This document shows, one piece after another, positions 22,141-35,110 of a stretch of 64,000 nt of DNA. The stretch lies in the NCBI RefSeq assembly GCF_932294415.1, contig NC_065541.1, positions 67,858,695-67,922,694 on the forward strand, in the 5' to 3' direction. Made by a program: the position numbers and the translations under genes. Each line of letters starts with the position of its first letter. The first letter of the stretch is position 1. The DNA is from Quercus robur (Eukaryota; Streptophyta; Magnoliopsida; Fagales; Fagaceae). The notes under the pieces are model-generated. The model did not search any database. It was not told where the DNA came from and saw nothing but the letters and a program-made list of their open reading frames with translations.

Positions 22141-23565
22141 GCTCTACGCACACTACTTTTTTACTGTCTGTCTCTCTCTCTCTACTCCTCTTACTCTTTC
22201 CCCTTTCTCATCATCTAGCTCGTTTTCTTCTTCTTCTTCTTCTTCTTCTGGCAGCTTTGTACATGAATTTTTGAGTTCCCATTCAAACAAAGATCTATCT
22301 CTCTCCTACATTTTAAAGAGAGCCATAATTTCAGATCTCAGGTATAAGGTAAAAAAAAAAAAAAAAAAATCTAGCCTTTTCGTTTTCGTACTTTTTCTTT
22401 GGATATATAGAGATTTATTCGCATTTCTATTTGCTTTTGGGTTTTTTAATACTGCATTATTATTATTAGGATTAGTTCCACTTTGCATTTCTTTTTATTT
22501 TCAAGCAAAACTCAAACTTTAACTAATTACTACAACACTACTACTACTGTTTAATTACTCTCTTACTGCTTTGTATTCTTTTCATTATGCTCATGGTTTC
22601 TCAGATCTGAGTGCAGTGCACTTAATTATTTTTGATGTTTTATAAATGTCTCATTCTGAATCTAGGCAGGCATTATTCAATCTCAAACAATTCAAAATAA
22701 ATAACAAAATGAAGTAGATTTCTTTCTATTTTTGTTTTTTTTTTGTTTTGTTTTGGAGGATGTAAAACGTAAGAAACTACGTGAATTGCTTGACGAATTT
22801 TGTTTGAGGAGGAGAGAGTGTACATATATATAAATATAATAGCATTCTGGAATTCCAACAGAGATCCTACAACTACATGGTTAGGTACTGTGTTTTGAGA
22901 CGATTCATTCTTGCTCAAATAAGCTAGTATTCTTAACAGTTTCAAGCATCATCCAATCCAAATCTTGGACTAGTCTCTTCAATCTCTATTTTCATTCTAA
23001 TTTATAGGCCTGAACTTTTCTCTACCTTAGGCCATCCTCCAAACACCCAAATAGTTATTGTCTATAGTAGATGATATATCTCACTCCTAAACTCCAAAAC
23101 TATAAATTTCTTTTTTCTTACATGAATCCTCTGCAGTAGCATGCCAACGTACGCTATCTGAAATAAGACGAATTTGAATTAGAGGAGATAAGCTTGTAGT
23201 AGATTAGGTAGTTGTCTCCTTGAGATGGATCTCTATTTAATCTACTTAACCTTCAGATAACTCATATAAATATTCCTGAATATATTTTTCAGTTCCAATA
23301 AAAACCTCCCCGAGTGATAGTAAGGTGGAGGGTGAGGTTGTGGGTTCAAGACCCATTGGATGCGTGTGTAACTTACCAATATATCAGGCATGCAAATTAT
23401 CAGGCATCTAGCTGCCCTCGACACTTTCAGTTTTTTCTCTGGTTATATATACATTTGGAGTTGCATATAAAACATCCACAAACTCAGATTGGTTTTTCAG
23501 TTAATATATACCTTTTCTTTCCTGCTTATTCAGGCTCCTTTGCTTCTACAGAAAGCTGGTTAAAA
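22141..23565 (+). promoter_or_regulatory. 5' UTR and leader intron of the CIP7-like gene
   Basis: The pyrimidine-rich stretch 22166-22250, with CT and CTT runs, is typical of plant 5' UTRs. A donor at CAGATCTCAG|GTATAAGG (22340/22341) and an acceptor TTATTCAG|GCTCC (about 23533) define a leader intron of about 1.2 kb before the ATG at 23566. The intron contains a SINE-like fragment near 23310-23400. Confidence 0.6.
23305..23400 (+). mobile_element. SINE fragment resembling the Au family
   Basis: GTGGGTTCAAGACCCATTGG followed by ATGCGTGTGTAACTTACC fits the pol III B box and downstream part of the plant Au SINE as I recall it. No full head, tail or TSD could be assigned. Confidence 0.45.
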
Positions 23566-26500
23566 ATGGAGGGTGGAATAGATGCTGATGCACCTTTAGA
23601 TTATGCTGCGATTCAAATTTTGCCTAATCAAAACAGGTAAAAAATTTTCTGTAGATTATCTGAAATTTGTTGGCGGAGGTGGAGCTGACAAAAGTAGTTC
23701 ACTTATTACACTTCATACATGTTAGTGAAGAATATTTAGAGAGTTCAAAAGGAGGAGCTGAAAATATTTCATCAGCCTATATAACTTCAAAATTGCAGAT
23801 TGGAAAAAAAAAAAAAATTCCAAATATCCAAAAAATCATTGGAAATTTTATTTTATTTATTTTTTATTTTTTTGTTTTGTCTTCGAAAATTATGTTAGCT
23901 GTCTGTTTTGGCTTCACACACAGTCCCTCAAAAATTTTCTACTGATTACATGGTTATTAGAGAGGATTATATATATCAAGGCTTTAATGAAATTTTAAGA
24001 ATAACCTTCCAATTTTGCATTGTTTTGGAATATTGATGGCTTAACCTTTCTGTATACCATATAGTCTTTTGTTTCATCGTAAATTTCGATGGATATTGAG
24101 GTTTTGCCTTTTTGTTTCAATTTTGACTTGGATTAGATTAATGCTGAAACATCTAGGTAAATATAGAATCTAGGGGTGTCCATGGATCAGGTTTGGATTT
24201 ATAAATAGCTCACCCATTGTCAACTGCCAATGCTCGGGTTTTAGACCGGCCAGTTCCGGATACGGTTGGTTTTGCTGATGTGGTGCAGTGACAACAAGGA
24301 GCTACCAGTGGCTATTTGGAGATCTCCATTCCCCTTTGATGATTCTAGAAGGCCTTCAAATTCACTGTCAGATGGGTTGGATGTGTTGGATTTTTATGTG
24401 GGAAACCTGACACTCTACCTGGAAAAAAAAAGGATTTGAGGAGTTTGACTTGCCGTTGACCACCACATGCATTGAAATCAGCCAAAACTCACTGGGTTGA
24501 CTTGAGTTGGATGGGTGGTTTGGGTTTTGTGGGTGTTTGGACAGTCCTAATAGAATCAAATAAGTCCTTCAAGATGGAATGAAGAGAACTTGGATTTGAG
24601 CCAGACCTGTTGAGCTTATTTGAGTTGAAATGTCAAAATATTGGCCACATGTATCTATGTTTCTGTTAGTTATAATTAACTTATCTAAAATGTTTGGTGT
24701 CAGGGATGGGGGTGTTAGGTACGAGGCATTGATTTACAGTGACAACAAAGTAGAAAAACTGGCAACTGGGCTTCTTGAACAATTGTTGGTGCATGTACCA
24801 AAAGTAAATGACTTTTATGCTAAAGGTTCTGATGGTAGCTTTAAACTTCAACTTCCAGAAAACCTCAACAGTGCTGCATGGTTCACAAAATCAACTTTGA
24901 ACAGGTTCTTATAATTTAAGTTTTTTGTCCTATTTTATTATTTGGATGTTTTCTCTTGTATATTTTTTTGTGTACTAGGATTGGGCCCCTCACTTTGTTC
25001 TTTTTATTTAAATATCTAATTATAAAAAAATGTCTCTCATTTGATTTATTTATTTTTAACGAAAATGTTGGTATCTATTGCTCTTAATAGTACATATCTT
25101 ATTCTGTCTTCTCAGATTCCTATGTATTATTGGTTCAGTGGATTTACTAGAGGTCACTAAAGCTATTGAAGATGAGATGATTCAATTGGAGGAAGCCAAA
25201 AAATTTCATCTCTCTTTATATAGCCAGGTGTATTTTCTGTCCTTATATAAACTATTATTTTAATGTGTATGGTTGTTCACCAACAAAAATTTTCCTCCTC
25301 AGGACTGTCACGATCAATTTGGAAGTTCGGAAGCAGGTAATTTTTTCCAAAGTGTTATCATTCGAGAAAATTTGGTGTAATAAACACAGTTGTGTTATTC
25401 TCACATGTTTTTGTTATTATAAACTCCTGTCCCCTTTTTAATATCTTTGTAACGCGGTAATTATAGAAAATCGTACTTAGAAAATTAAATTAATTAACCC
25501 TAATACATATGTATTATTTATAGTTTGAGGATAAAATATAATGTTATCAAAATACCCTCACTACTTTTACAATATTACTCATAACACTCCTTGATGACAT
25601 CCTCACAATAAACAAATAGGTGCATTTAGTTTTCCAAAAGTCAATGAATGCAAATGTGTTGGTTTAATTGAATGTGTTGTGAGTAAACGTGTGTTTAGGG
25701 TTTCTTGGTCAGCCTCCTAACACACAAAAATATTATATATGCCCCTGACATATATACTAATCCATAACACTTCCCCTCAAGCTAGAGAGTATATCATATA
25801 ATCCCAACTTGTTACACAATAAATCCAAATGAGTTTTACATCAAGTTGTGGTAAACATATCAGCAATTTGGACTCTCTTAGAAACATATGGAGTAGTAAT
25901 TACACCATTTTCTACTTTTTGCCAAGTAATGTGACAATCTACTTCTAAATGCTTAATTCACTCATGGAGCATAGGATTGGAGGCAATGCGAATTGTTGCT
26001 TGATTATCACAATGCATGGTCATTGGCAACTTCACATCAAATTTTTATTCCTCAAGTAAATGCTTAATCCACATAAGCTTACATGATGTGTGTGCCATGG
26101 CTCTATACTCAGCCTCTGCACTAGATCTGGCTACAACAATTTGTTTCTTACTTTTCCAAGTAATCAGGTTTGCTCCTAGAAAAGCGCAATATCTAGTAGT
26201 GGATTTTCTGTTTGAAGGTGACTACCCAATCTGCACCTGTAAAGGCTTCTACCTGTAGGTGACCGCTAGCTTTATACAAGAGACCATAGCCTTGATGTGC
26301 TTTAAGGTACCTCACAATCTGAATAACTGCCTCTCAATGTGGAAGACGAGGAGCTTTCATGTAATGGCTCTCAACACTAACTGCAAATGATATATCTGGG
26401 TGACAAATATATCATTTTGGATATTATCAAAATACTCTCACTACCTTGCCAAGCTGTGCTCTCAGTAAACATCGTAACATATCATTTTGGAGGGCTGTAC

Positions 26501-29500
26501 CACATTGCATCATGTGGTGTGCTGAGAACGGACAGTTTTGAGGGATGTGAACACTCTATCCTTGAAATTAAATCCTTCTTATTTCGTACATTACAGGATT
26601 GGAGTTTGGCTTTCATTGTGTTCCTTGCTTCTCTTTTTTAGATTTGCTTGAGCATTGTAATTTGTAAGTCTCTTTGTACTGCTCCCTGTGTACACCCCCG
26701 GTGTACTTGGGTTTCTTTTCCTATTTCAATAAAATTTTTTTGTTACTTGTTAAAATAAAAACTAAAAAAACACTCCTTGAAACTAGGGCATATATGTCAT
26801 GTAGTCCCAGTTTGTTATATAACAAATCTAAACGAGTCTTGCACACTGGTTTGTGAAAAAAATAAAAGACTTGAGCCCCTATAGAGACATATGGAGTAGC
26901 AGTCACACCACTTTCTAGTTTCCACTCTTTCTCAGACTAAGTGACAACCCACCTCTATATGTTTGGTTCAGTCATGGAACACTGGGTTGGAAGTGATATG
27001 AATTGCTATGTGATTATCATAATATACTGATGGTAGCTTCACATCAAACTTCAACACCTCAAGAGGATGTTTAATCCACATAAGCTTACATGATGTATGA
27101 GCCAACCTCTGCACTTGAATGTGAGACAACACTCTGTTTTTACTTGTCCAAGTAATCAAGTTCCTTCCTAGGAAAGAGCAATTATGCTGCTTACTTGTCC
27201 AAGTAATAATTTTCCTCCGAAGAAAAAGGAATATCATGTAGTAGATCTCCTATCTGAGGGTTATCCTAGTAAAACAAAGAGAGAGAATAAAAAAGAAATA
27301 AAGAAGGTAGTATTGATCAAGACTAGAGTCAAATCAAATCCCTTGCTTTGATACCATGTTAGTGAAAAGGAAGATTTAAATAAGGAGAAAAGTATGAGAG
27401 AGAAGTTGCTGTTTCTATATTTCAGCCCTCACCCAATCCATTTCATATATATATGAGAAAATTGACAAAATATTACAAAGAATATTGTGATGGTGACACT
27501 TGGTAGAAAGACCTCTACAGTAGTTTTTTCTATAGAAGGATGCATTTCTCTCTTTTTCAAAGAATACCCAAAAAGTAACATAACTTTCCCAGATCTTTTG
27601 TCCAAAACAAAGTATGAAGAAATACCTTTAACTCAGCAATTTCCTTCTGGTTGTCACTAGTCTCCAAGGCTGTCCAAACTTCCCAAAGCCATAAAACATA
27701 TCAACTTTAACAAATCAACAGAGAAGTTTTTAAAAAAGCAATTTGTGTAGGGATGAGTCTCTCAAAATTCACAAAACCAAAGAGTACAAAAAAAGGGTAG
27801 AAGAAGACTGAAAATATCATTAGTTGAAGTAACCAAAAAGGACATGTCAATTAAGGAGGTAATATAGAGTATGACTTTGGATAGAGTAGAATGAGGAAAA
27901 CGAATACATGTGGCTAACCTTGATTAGTTTGTTGAGGATTCATAGCAGATCCCAAAATTTTGACTGTAATGATTGTGGTTCTCAATGGGGCATACTAGAG
28001 TTTTTAATGGTGGAGGGGTGGGCTTAAGTGTATTATATAGCATACCCCAAATTTGAATTTTATATAATAGAATTAATCATTTAATGGCTACAATTATCAT
28101 TTGTTTTTGCTTTGTAAAACCCCCAAAAAGTGTGCATTGAGCTTATTGAAAAGCTCCAAAAAGTGCACCATAGTGCTTCTTCAAATGTGCCTCAATTTGG
28201 AAGTGAAAATAGCAGAAGCTTAGGCACTTTGCGCTTCCTGCTTAAGCGCACTTTTACCAACATTGATTTTGAGACTAAGACTTGGTTGTTGTTGTATTAA
28301 GTGAAATCTTTGACTTCCAGGGTTTAGTAAATGTTAATGGTTGTAGCTTTTCCACTTTTGACAGATAGCTGTAACTCTATGGATGAGGAACCAAGATCCA
28401 AAGTAATTGCTCTTCCCTTTGTACATTTTTTTTTTAGTTTGATTTCGCTGTTTAGATATTTAAAAGCTCATTTTGTTCATTTATCCATATAATCATATTA
28501 CATTTACTATGAGCGGTTGACAATTTGTTGCATGCGAACAGCCTGAAGTTGAGATAGCACCATCAGATGTTTCAAAGTATGTCCTGTTCTTTGTTATGTT
28601 TCATTTAGCAGTTTTATATATATTTATTTATTTTGCATCACCACTGAGCTATTGAAAATTATCCTCGCAGAAATGAACTGTTGCGAGCTATGGACTTAAG
28701 GCTCACAGCATTAAGAGGGGACTTAGCTGCTGCTTTTAACAAGGCTGTTGGTGCTACCTGCTCCTATAAAGAAATCACTGATTTAGCACAATTTTTAGAA
28801 CATTTTGGAGCAACAGCTTTGAAGTAAGTTGCCTACCAAAGTAAAGGTTGCAATGTTGTTTGAACAATGTGGTTCTACATAATTTATGGTCATATGGTAA
28901 ATGAAATTCCTTTGGAACTGAATAAGATTACAATCCATGGCAGGAAATCTTTTTTCAAATTTGTAGAACTGAATGAGGAGAGCCAGAGTGCTGGTCCTCT
29001 AAATGATGACAAGTCCTTGTTCACACACAATTCAAGGAATGACAATGTAAACAAGAAAGATGGGAGTACTTGGACATCAAAACCTGTACATTCAGTTATA
29101 CCAATAAAATATGGTGTTTCACCAGCAAAAGTTGCCCAGATTGAGCGAGAGGGCTCAACAGAAAGCGAGGAGTTTTCTGACTCAAGTGATGAGTATCAAA
29201 CATCTGCTGAAAGAAGTCGAACTCTTATAAGGTCTGCATCACCCAGGCGGTCAGCATCTCCAATGCGGAGGATTCAAATAGGAAGAACTGGATCACGGAG
29301 GGCCACTGCATTAACGATTAAGAGCCTCAATTGTTTTCCTGCTAGAGAGAGGGCATTGTCTCATAGAGACATAGCTACAAACAATAGTGAAGACGAAGGA
29401 TTTGAACAACCCATTAAGAAACCTGAGATAAATGTGCAAAGAATCAGTGTTCAAGATGCCATAAATCTTTTTGAAAGCAAACAGAGGGATCATGCTACAG

Positions 29501-32069
29501 ATATTCAGAAACGGAGGTCATTAACAAATATCTCTATCTGTGCAAATAAATCTGTATTGAGAAGATGGAGTTCAGGTATGGGTGAAGCTTCCTCCCAATG
29601 TCTGCCAGAAATTGTTTCCGAAGACTCTTTTCCAGAGACTCCCAATAATGTCGCAGATGGTGAGATTTCAATGTCTTCAGTAGGAGTGACTTCAGAGTCA
29701 GAATGTATATCTAGAGGTCACAATCTTGTTGAGACGTCTGAAGTAGATGTAGGGCTAGAAAAGGGAGAAGAAAAAGCATATGATCCAATAGATATTCAAG
29801 CAGACATGAATGTTTTGGCAACTGATGCTAAAGAAATCCAAGGAGAAGAAATTATTGGAAAATTAACAGCCTCAGATGAATGGAATCGACAAAAGGAAGC
29901 AGAGTTAGGTCAGATGTTGATGAAAATAACTGAAAATAAGCCTGTTAGATATGCTAAGCCTCAAACTAGCAGAAATAAAAAGGTTTCTTCTGAGAAGAGA
30001 GGTGGGTTTTATGACCACTACAGGGAGAAGAGGGATGAAAAACTTCGAGGTGAGAATGCTAAAAGGCGAGCAGAGAAAGAAGTGCAATTTAGAGAAATGC
30101 AGCAAATTCTTAATGAGAGAAAAGCCGAAATGGCCTCCACAAATGGGAATGATGTTGGTAAAAAACATGCTATGCGCAAAACCCAAAAACCACATAAAAG
30201 TTCATCTCAACCTGTAAATGCTAGAAAAGAAACCTCGAAGCCATCTGTTACAAAGAAGGTTTCATCTAAAGCATCACCCCTTCCTGCTACACGCAAATCA
30301 TGGCCGTCAACACCATCGCCAAGAGCCACAAGGGCATCACCAGGTAAAATCATATGTTCCGTTGGCACTACACCAGCACGTCAGAAATTCAACCCAGCAC
30401 CATCACTCCCTCGACCGAGCCCTAGAGTGGAAAAATCCCAGGTGGGGCAGAGAAATGTAAAGGATACACGAAGTGATCATGACAGGAATGTAAAGGGTCT
30501 GAATGAGAAAAGGCAGGAAAGGGTGACAAACTCTTATAAAACAACCAAAACGAAAGTTGTGAGAGTTTCTGGAGATTGTTCTAGTAAAGATTCAACAAAG
30601 CCTAGTTTCTATAACAAAATCACCAGGAAAAGCAGTGTAGTCCCACTGGAATCAAAACCTTTTCTCCGTAAGGGTTCTCGGAGTGCCCCTGCTATTGGTC
30701 CTGTTAACAAGAAAAAGCATTCTCCTCAGGTGGAGGAATGTTTGACAAACTGTCAAAATTTAGTGGAAGCTCAAGAAAGTGAGGTAATTATTAATGCTTC
30801 AGATCTGGTCAGTCAGCAGCAAGAGGGAGATGTTGTGTCATTGGGTCTTCATGATGTTATACAATCAGAAACTCAGGTAAATAGTGACTGGCAATGTGGT
30901 GAGACTGAGAACTTTAAACCACTTGCTGCTGATGGAGATAATGTCTTCAAAATTCAGGAAGTTTCTTCATTGATATCTCAAGTTGAGGAGGAATCAATTG
31001 TTTCCCCCATGGCGTGGGTGGAAATAGAAGAGCATCAGGAACTGCCCATTCCATGTAATGTCAGCACATCTGAACTTGCATCTCCAGCCAATGTTGAACC
31101 TGTTGGATTGTCAATACGTGTACGTCATTCTTTGTCCCAGATGCTGCAAGAAGAAAGTAGTGAACCTGATACTATTGAGTGGGGAAATGCTGAAAATCCT
31201 CCCATCATGGTCTGCCAAAAAGATGCCCCAAAAGGATTGAAAAGGCTCTTGAATTTTGCTCGGAAGAGCAAAGGGGATGCCAGTAGTACTGGTTGGTCTA
31301 GTCCGTCTGTCTTTTCTGAAGGAGAGGATGATGCTGAGGAATCTAAACCTCTAAGTAAGAGAAATGCTGACAATTTTCTTAGAAAGGCTGCTCTTCAAGC
31401 AAAGAACTTTGCACAGCAAAAGACTTCATTATGTGAAAGCTTTGAAAGAAATTTGGATGCTCGCGAACTACTCCCTGGTATATTTTCCTCTTCCCCTTTT
31501 CTATATATATATATATATATTTTCTTTTTAGTTTTTAGTTTATTTCATCCTTGTTGGTCCTAACATTACATCCTGATCTTCTTGAACTCCCCACATTTGG
31601 GAGTATTGCTTACTAAAATAGTTTGATATGTTTCTATTTGAGTCTAATGCTTTATACCATGGCTATTTTGCATGCAGCTCAATCAAATTTAAGCAAAGTG
31701 AACGACCCCTTTTCTTCTCAAAAGTTGCAAGAGAGCTGTGACTCAGCTGTGGTCCCCACAACTAAAGGTAAGTGTTCATCTATGATCTGGAGTATTGTAC
31801 ATCCTTATCAAATTCCTGTATGCTTTGGTGTTATACAGGTTCTTTCCATTTCTCACTCCAGTGTTATATTTTACTAATGTTTATTGATCCTGATATTCCA
31901 GTTTTTTTATTTATTTTTTTATTTTTTATGTTTCAGCCACAAGGTCATTCTTCTCTCTTTCAGCATTTAGGGGCAGTAAACCAAGTGAGACAAAGCTACG
32001 GTAATGCGAAGGATGATTGTATAATGAGCCGTGTTTATTTACCTTCTCTCCTATGCCATATGCAGGTGA
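23566..32069 (+). CDS. CIP7-like: COP1-interacting protein 7-like protein, eleven coding exons
   Basis: Exons: 23566-23636, 24719-24904, 25116-25227, 25303-25336, 28365-28402, 28542-28576, 28671-28823, 28944-31477, 31678-31767, 31937-32000, 32066-32069. They total 3321 nt in one open frame (1106 aa). The N-terminus ([14 protein letters not shown]) and the [23 protein letters not shown] and [18 protein letters not shown] blocks fit the CIP7 family of plant nuclear proteins; Arabidopsis CIP7 binds COP1 and promotes light-responsive expression. Visible parts: SR-like stretch near 304-330, charged coiled coil ([14 protein letters not shown]...) near 565-605, conserved [15 protein letters not shown] near 972, and C-terminal [19 protein letters not shown]. 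Exon 2 has a second in-frame acceptor at 24704 (+5 aa). The TGA stop is reached in a four-base coding tail of the last exon. Confidence 0.9.
24171..24549. mobile_element. hAT-type MITE in intron 1 of the CIP7-like gene
   Basis: Ends TAGGGGTGTCC and GGACAGTCCTA are inverted, and a perfect 8-bp TSD ATAGAATC lies at 24163-24170 and 24550-24557, the hAT signature. Length 379 bp, no ORF of its own. Confidence 0.9.
25750..26370 (-). mobile_element. Copia retrotransposon relic 1 (RNase H end of pol), in intron 4
   Basis: The minus strand reads the end of a Copia polyprotein: [33 protein letters not shown] and KLGLYDIYS-like segments, broken by stops. At 25762-25783 a purine tract (minus strand CTAGCTTGAGGGGAAG) precedes TGTTATGG, the expected polypurine tract and LTR start. 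25450-25760 is probably the eroded 3' LTR. Confidence 0.75.
26580..26760 (+). mobile_element. Possible LINE 3' end between the Copia relics
   Basis: CTTTGTACTGCTCCCTGTGTA, GGTGTACTTGGG and CAATAAAATT followed by an A-rich end resemble LINE 3' UTRs. No coding part is present. Confidence 0.35.
26767..27360 (-). mobile_element. Copia retrotransposon relic 2, in intron 4
   Basis: The same pol segment as relic 1 appears again on the minus strand ([33 protein letters not shown]). At about 27343-27357 the minus strand reads ATGGTATCAAAGC next to TAACA, matching an initiator-methionine tRNA primer site beside an LTR. Most of gag-pol is missing, so a large internal deletion is inferred. Confidence 0.7.
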
Positions 32070-32942
32070 AATTGGATCAAAGCAAATTTATCATGCTTTT
32101 GCGATGCTATTGCATGTACTAGATATTGTGCTCTACATGCACAGATCAGGGAGTCATCCCTATGCTTCTGCAGGTCAGGTTGGTTAAAGTGGGGCTCTGT
32201 AAATTCAGAAGTATCATGATGTTTGATTTTGCATCCGGCTGAACATTTGGTTGCTTCCTTGTAAAGCTTTGATGTCAAACGTTAATCAAATTATAATTAG
32301 TGTACTTTAAGAATTTCACTATACATTAGAATACTGTACGTACAATAACAACAAAATAATTAGGCTTTGCTTAGGTTTGAGTCGTGCATATGGCTTGGTT
32401 CATTTATTGCTACATAATATGCTCGCTCCATAGGGAACCATAGGGGAGCATGTTTTCCGGAACAATGGAAACAGTTGTGGCTTGAGTTGTCAATCTTAAA
32501 GTTCTGGCTCTCCTTAGGCATTCACCTTAAGGTCCTGTTCTAACTTCTAAACCCCCTCCTTAGCCGAAAAAAAATGTGTAAAAATTCCTTCTGCCTAACT
32601 AGTTTGGTTGTTCCTTCAAAAAAATTTAAAAGGGTGTTATTCTAGTGCGGAAGGAAAAGAAAAGAAAACTAATTTGGTTGTTGGTAGTAAGAGCAACTAG
32701 TGCTTGTCAATTTAGTTTCAATAAAATGCGAGGCCTTGTAACCAGTAAACATGTATTGTACACCAAAAAACGAACAACTGCCTATATATAATATAGTGGT
32801 CCACCCAGGAATAAGAATAAGCAAATCATAAAAATAAAAAGATGATAAAAGGCAAGCTATCTGAAATGATCGTAAGCTAAAAAGATAGTAGAATCGATCG
32901 TCATATGAACGAAACTCCTCCCTCGATTAATAAACTTTGTTA
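32070..32942 (+). other. 3' UTR of the CIP7-like gene, then intergenic
   Basis: The 3' UTR continues after the stop at 32067-32069. Its end is not determinable, though AATAAAATG near 32721 is a candidate poly-A signal. No other gene was found before the satellite begins. Confidence 0.4.
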
Positions 32943-33468
32943 TTAAGAGAATACTTTCTGAGCTTGAATTTGAACAAAAATTTTGAATTTTTTCAACAAA
33001 AATCAAGAGAGTTATTGTCGTCTAAAAAATGGCCCACCGAGTTACTCGAAATTCGAATTCCAACTATGTGCTGATAGAAGGGCGTAAAAATAGAAGTCTA
33101 ACATTTCGTTCACGAATTTGGTTTTAAAATATTATACCTATTCCTCAGGACCAATCCACACAAAATCAAATTTTTGGAAAAAAATACGTTAGTGGCTAGT
33201 TATACACGAGAATAAATCGTTTTGAAAATGTGTTGAAAAGTGACCTTTAGTCACCATTTTGACAATAAGTTTTGAATGGTGAGGAATTATTTGACGCAGT
33301 CTGAATGTTTTGGAAGGTGGACATTTTGAGCTTGAATTCAACACAAATTTTGAATCTTTTCGGCACAAATCATGAGGGTTATTGTCGTTTGAAAAAGGCC
33401 CACCGAATTATTCTAAATTCGGATTCCAACAATGTGCCGATAGAAGGACGTAAATATGGAGGTCTAAT

Positions 33469-33505
<37 letters not shown>

Positions 33506-34756
33506 CACGGATTTGGTTTTAAAATATTGTACCTATACCTTGAGACCAATCCACACAAAATCAAATTTTTGGAAAAAAATACGTTAGTGGCTAGTTATTC
33601 ACGAGACTAAATCGTTTTGAGAATGCGTTGAAAAGTGACCTTCGGTTACCGTTTTGGCAATTACTTTTGAACGGTAAGGAATTCTTTGACGCAGTCTGTA
33701 TGTTTTGGAAAGTAGACATTCCGAGCTTGAATTTGAACAAAAATTTTGAATTTTTTCAACAAAAATCATGAGAATTATTGTCGTCTAAAAAATAGGCCAC
33801 CGAGTTACCCGAAATTCGAATTCCAACTATGTGCCGATAGAAAGGTGTAAAAATGGAAGTCTAACGTTTCGTTCACGAATTTGGTTCTAAAATATTATAC
33901 CTATACCTTGGGACCAATCCACACAAAATCAAATTTTTGGAAAAAAATACGTTAGTGACTAGTTATACATGAGACTAAATCGTTTTGAAAATGTGTTAAA
34001 AAGTGACCTTTGGTCACCGTTTTGACAATAACTTTTGAACGGTGAGGAATTATTTGATGCAATCTAAATGTTTTGGAAAGTGGACATTTCGAGCTTGAAT
34101 TCAACACAAATTTTGAATTTTTCAACACAAATCATGAGAGTTATTGTCGTTTGAAAAATGGCCCACCGAATTATCCCAAATTCGGATTCCAACAATGTCT
34201 CGATAGAAGGGCGTAAATATGGAGGTCTAATGTTTTTTTTCACGGATTTGGTTTTAAAATATTATACCTATACCTTGAGACCAATCAACACAAAATCAAT
34301 TTTTTTGGAAAAAAATACGTTAGTGGCTAGTTATTCACGAGACTAAATCGCTTTGAAAATGCGTTGAAAAGTGACCTTTGGTCACCATTTTGACAATAAC
34401 TTTTGAACGGTAAGAAATTCTTTGACACAGTTTGTATATTTTAGAAAGTATACATTCCAAGCTTGAATTTGAACAAAAATTTTGAATTTTTTCATCATAA
34501 ATCATGAGAGTTATTCGTCTAAAAAATGGCCCACCGAGTTACCCAAAATTCGGATTCCAACTATGTGCTGATAGAAGGGCGTAAAAATGGAAGTCTAACG
34601 TTTCGTTCACGAATTTGGTTTTAAAATATTATACCTATACCACGAGATCAATCCACACAAAATCAAATTTTTGGTAAAAAACACGTTAGTGGCTAGTTAT
34701 TCACGAGACTAAATCGCTTTGAAAATGTGTTGAAAAGTGACCTTTGGAAACCGTTT

Positions 34757-35110
34757 TTGTTGGGGGGGACCAAAATTTGATTCCCTACAACCACTCTAAA
34801 GAAAGGCTTGCATGGTGTGATGTCAAAAGCCATAAAAGATTTGAATATGTCTTCCTCATCACGAATTAGTTTTGAGGTGGAATGGCATAGCTCGCAGTTC
34901 GACAAATGGTATTTGAGCCAAGGTCGCGGGTTCGAGTCCCGGGAGTGTCATTGTGAGGGAGGAATTGTTGGGGGATCCACAATTTGACTCCCTGCAACCA
35001 CTGTAAAAACAGGCATGCGTGGTATGATGTCGAAAGCCATAAAAGATTTGGGTGTCTTTCTCATCACCAATTGATTTTGAGGTGGAATGGCATAGCTCAC
35101 GGTTCGACAA
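34757..35110. repeat. Foreign block in the satellite, two sub-copies, with tRNA-like B box
   Basis: Two related stretches (about 34770-34900 and 34975-35105) share TTGATTCCCTACAACCACT or its variant, AAAGCCATAAAAGATTTG, and GAGGTGGAATGGCATAGCTC. Between them GGTCGCGGGTTCGAGTCC (about 34922-34939) is a good pol III B box. A third copy follows the solo LTR near 37207-37335. It looks SINE-like but has no A tail. Confidence 0.6.

Noticed and set aside
34860..34950. A tRNA gene
   Set aside because: Only the T-arm/B box is convincing. No acceptor stem pairing or anticodon arm could be formed.
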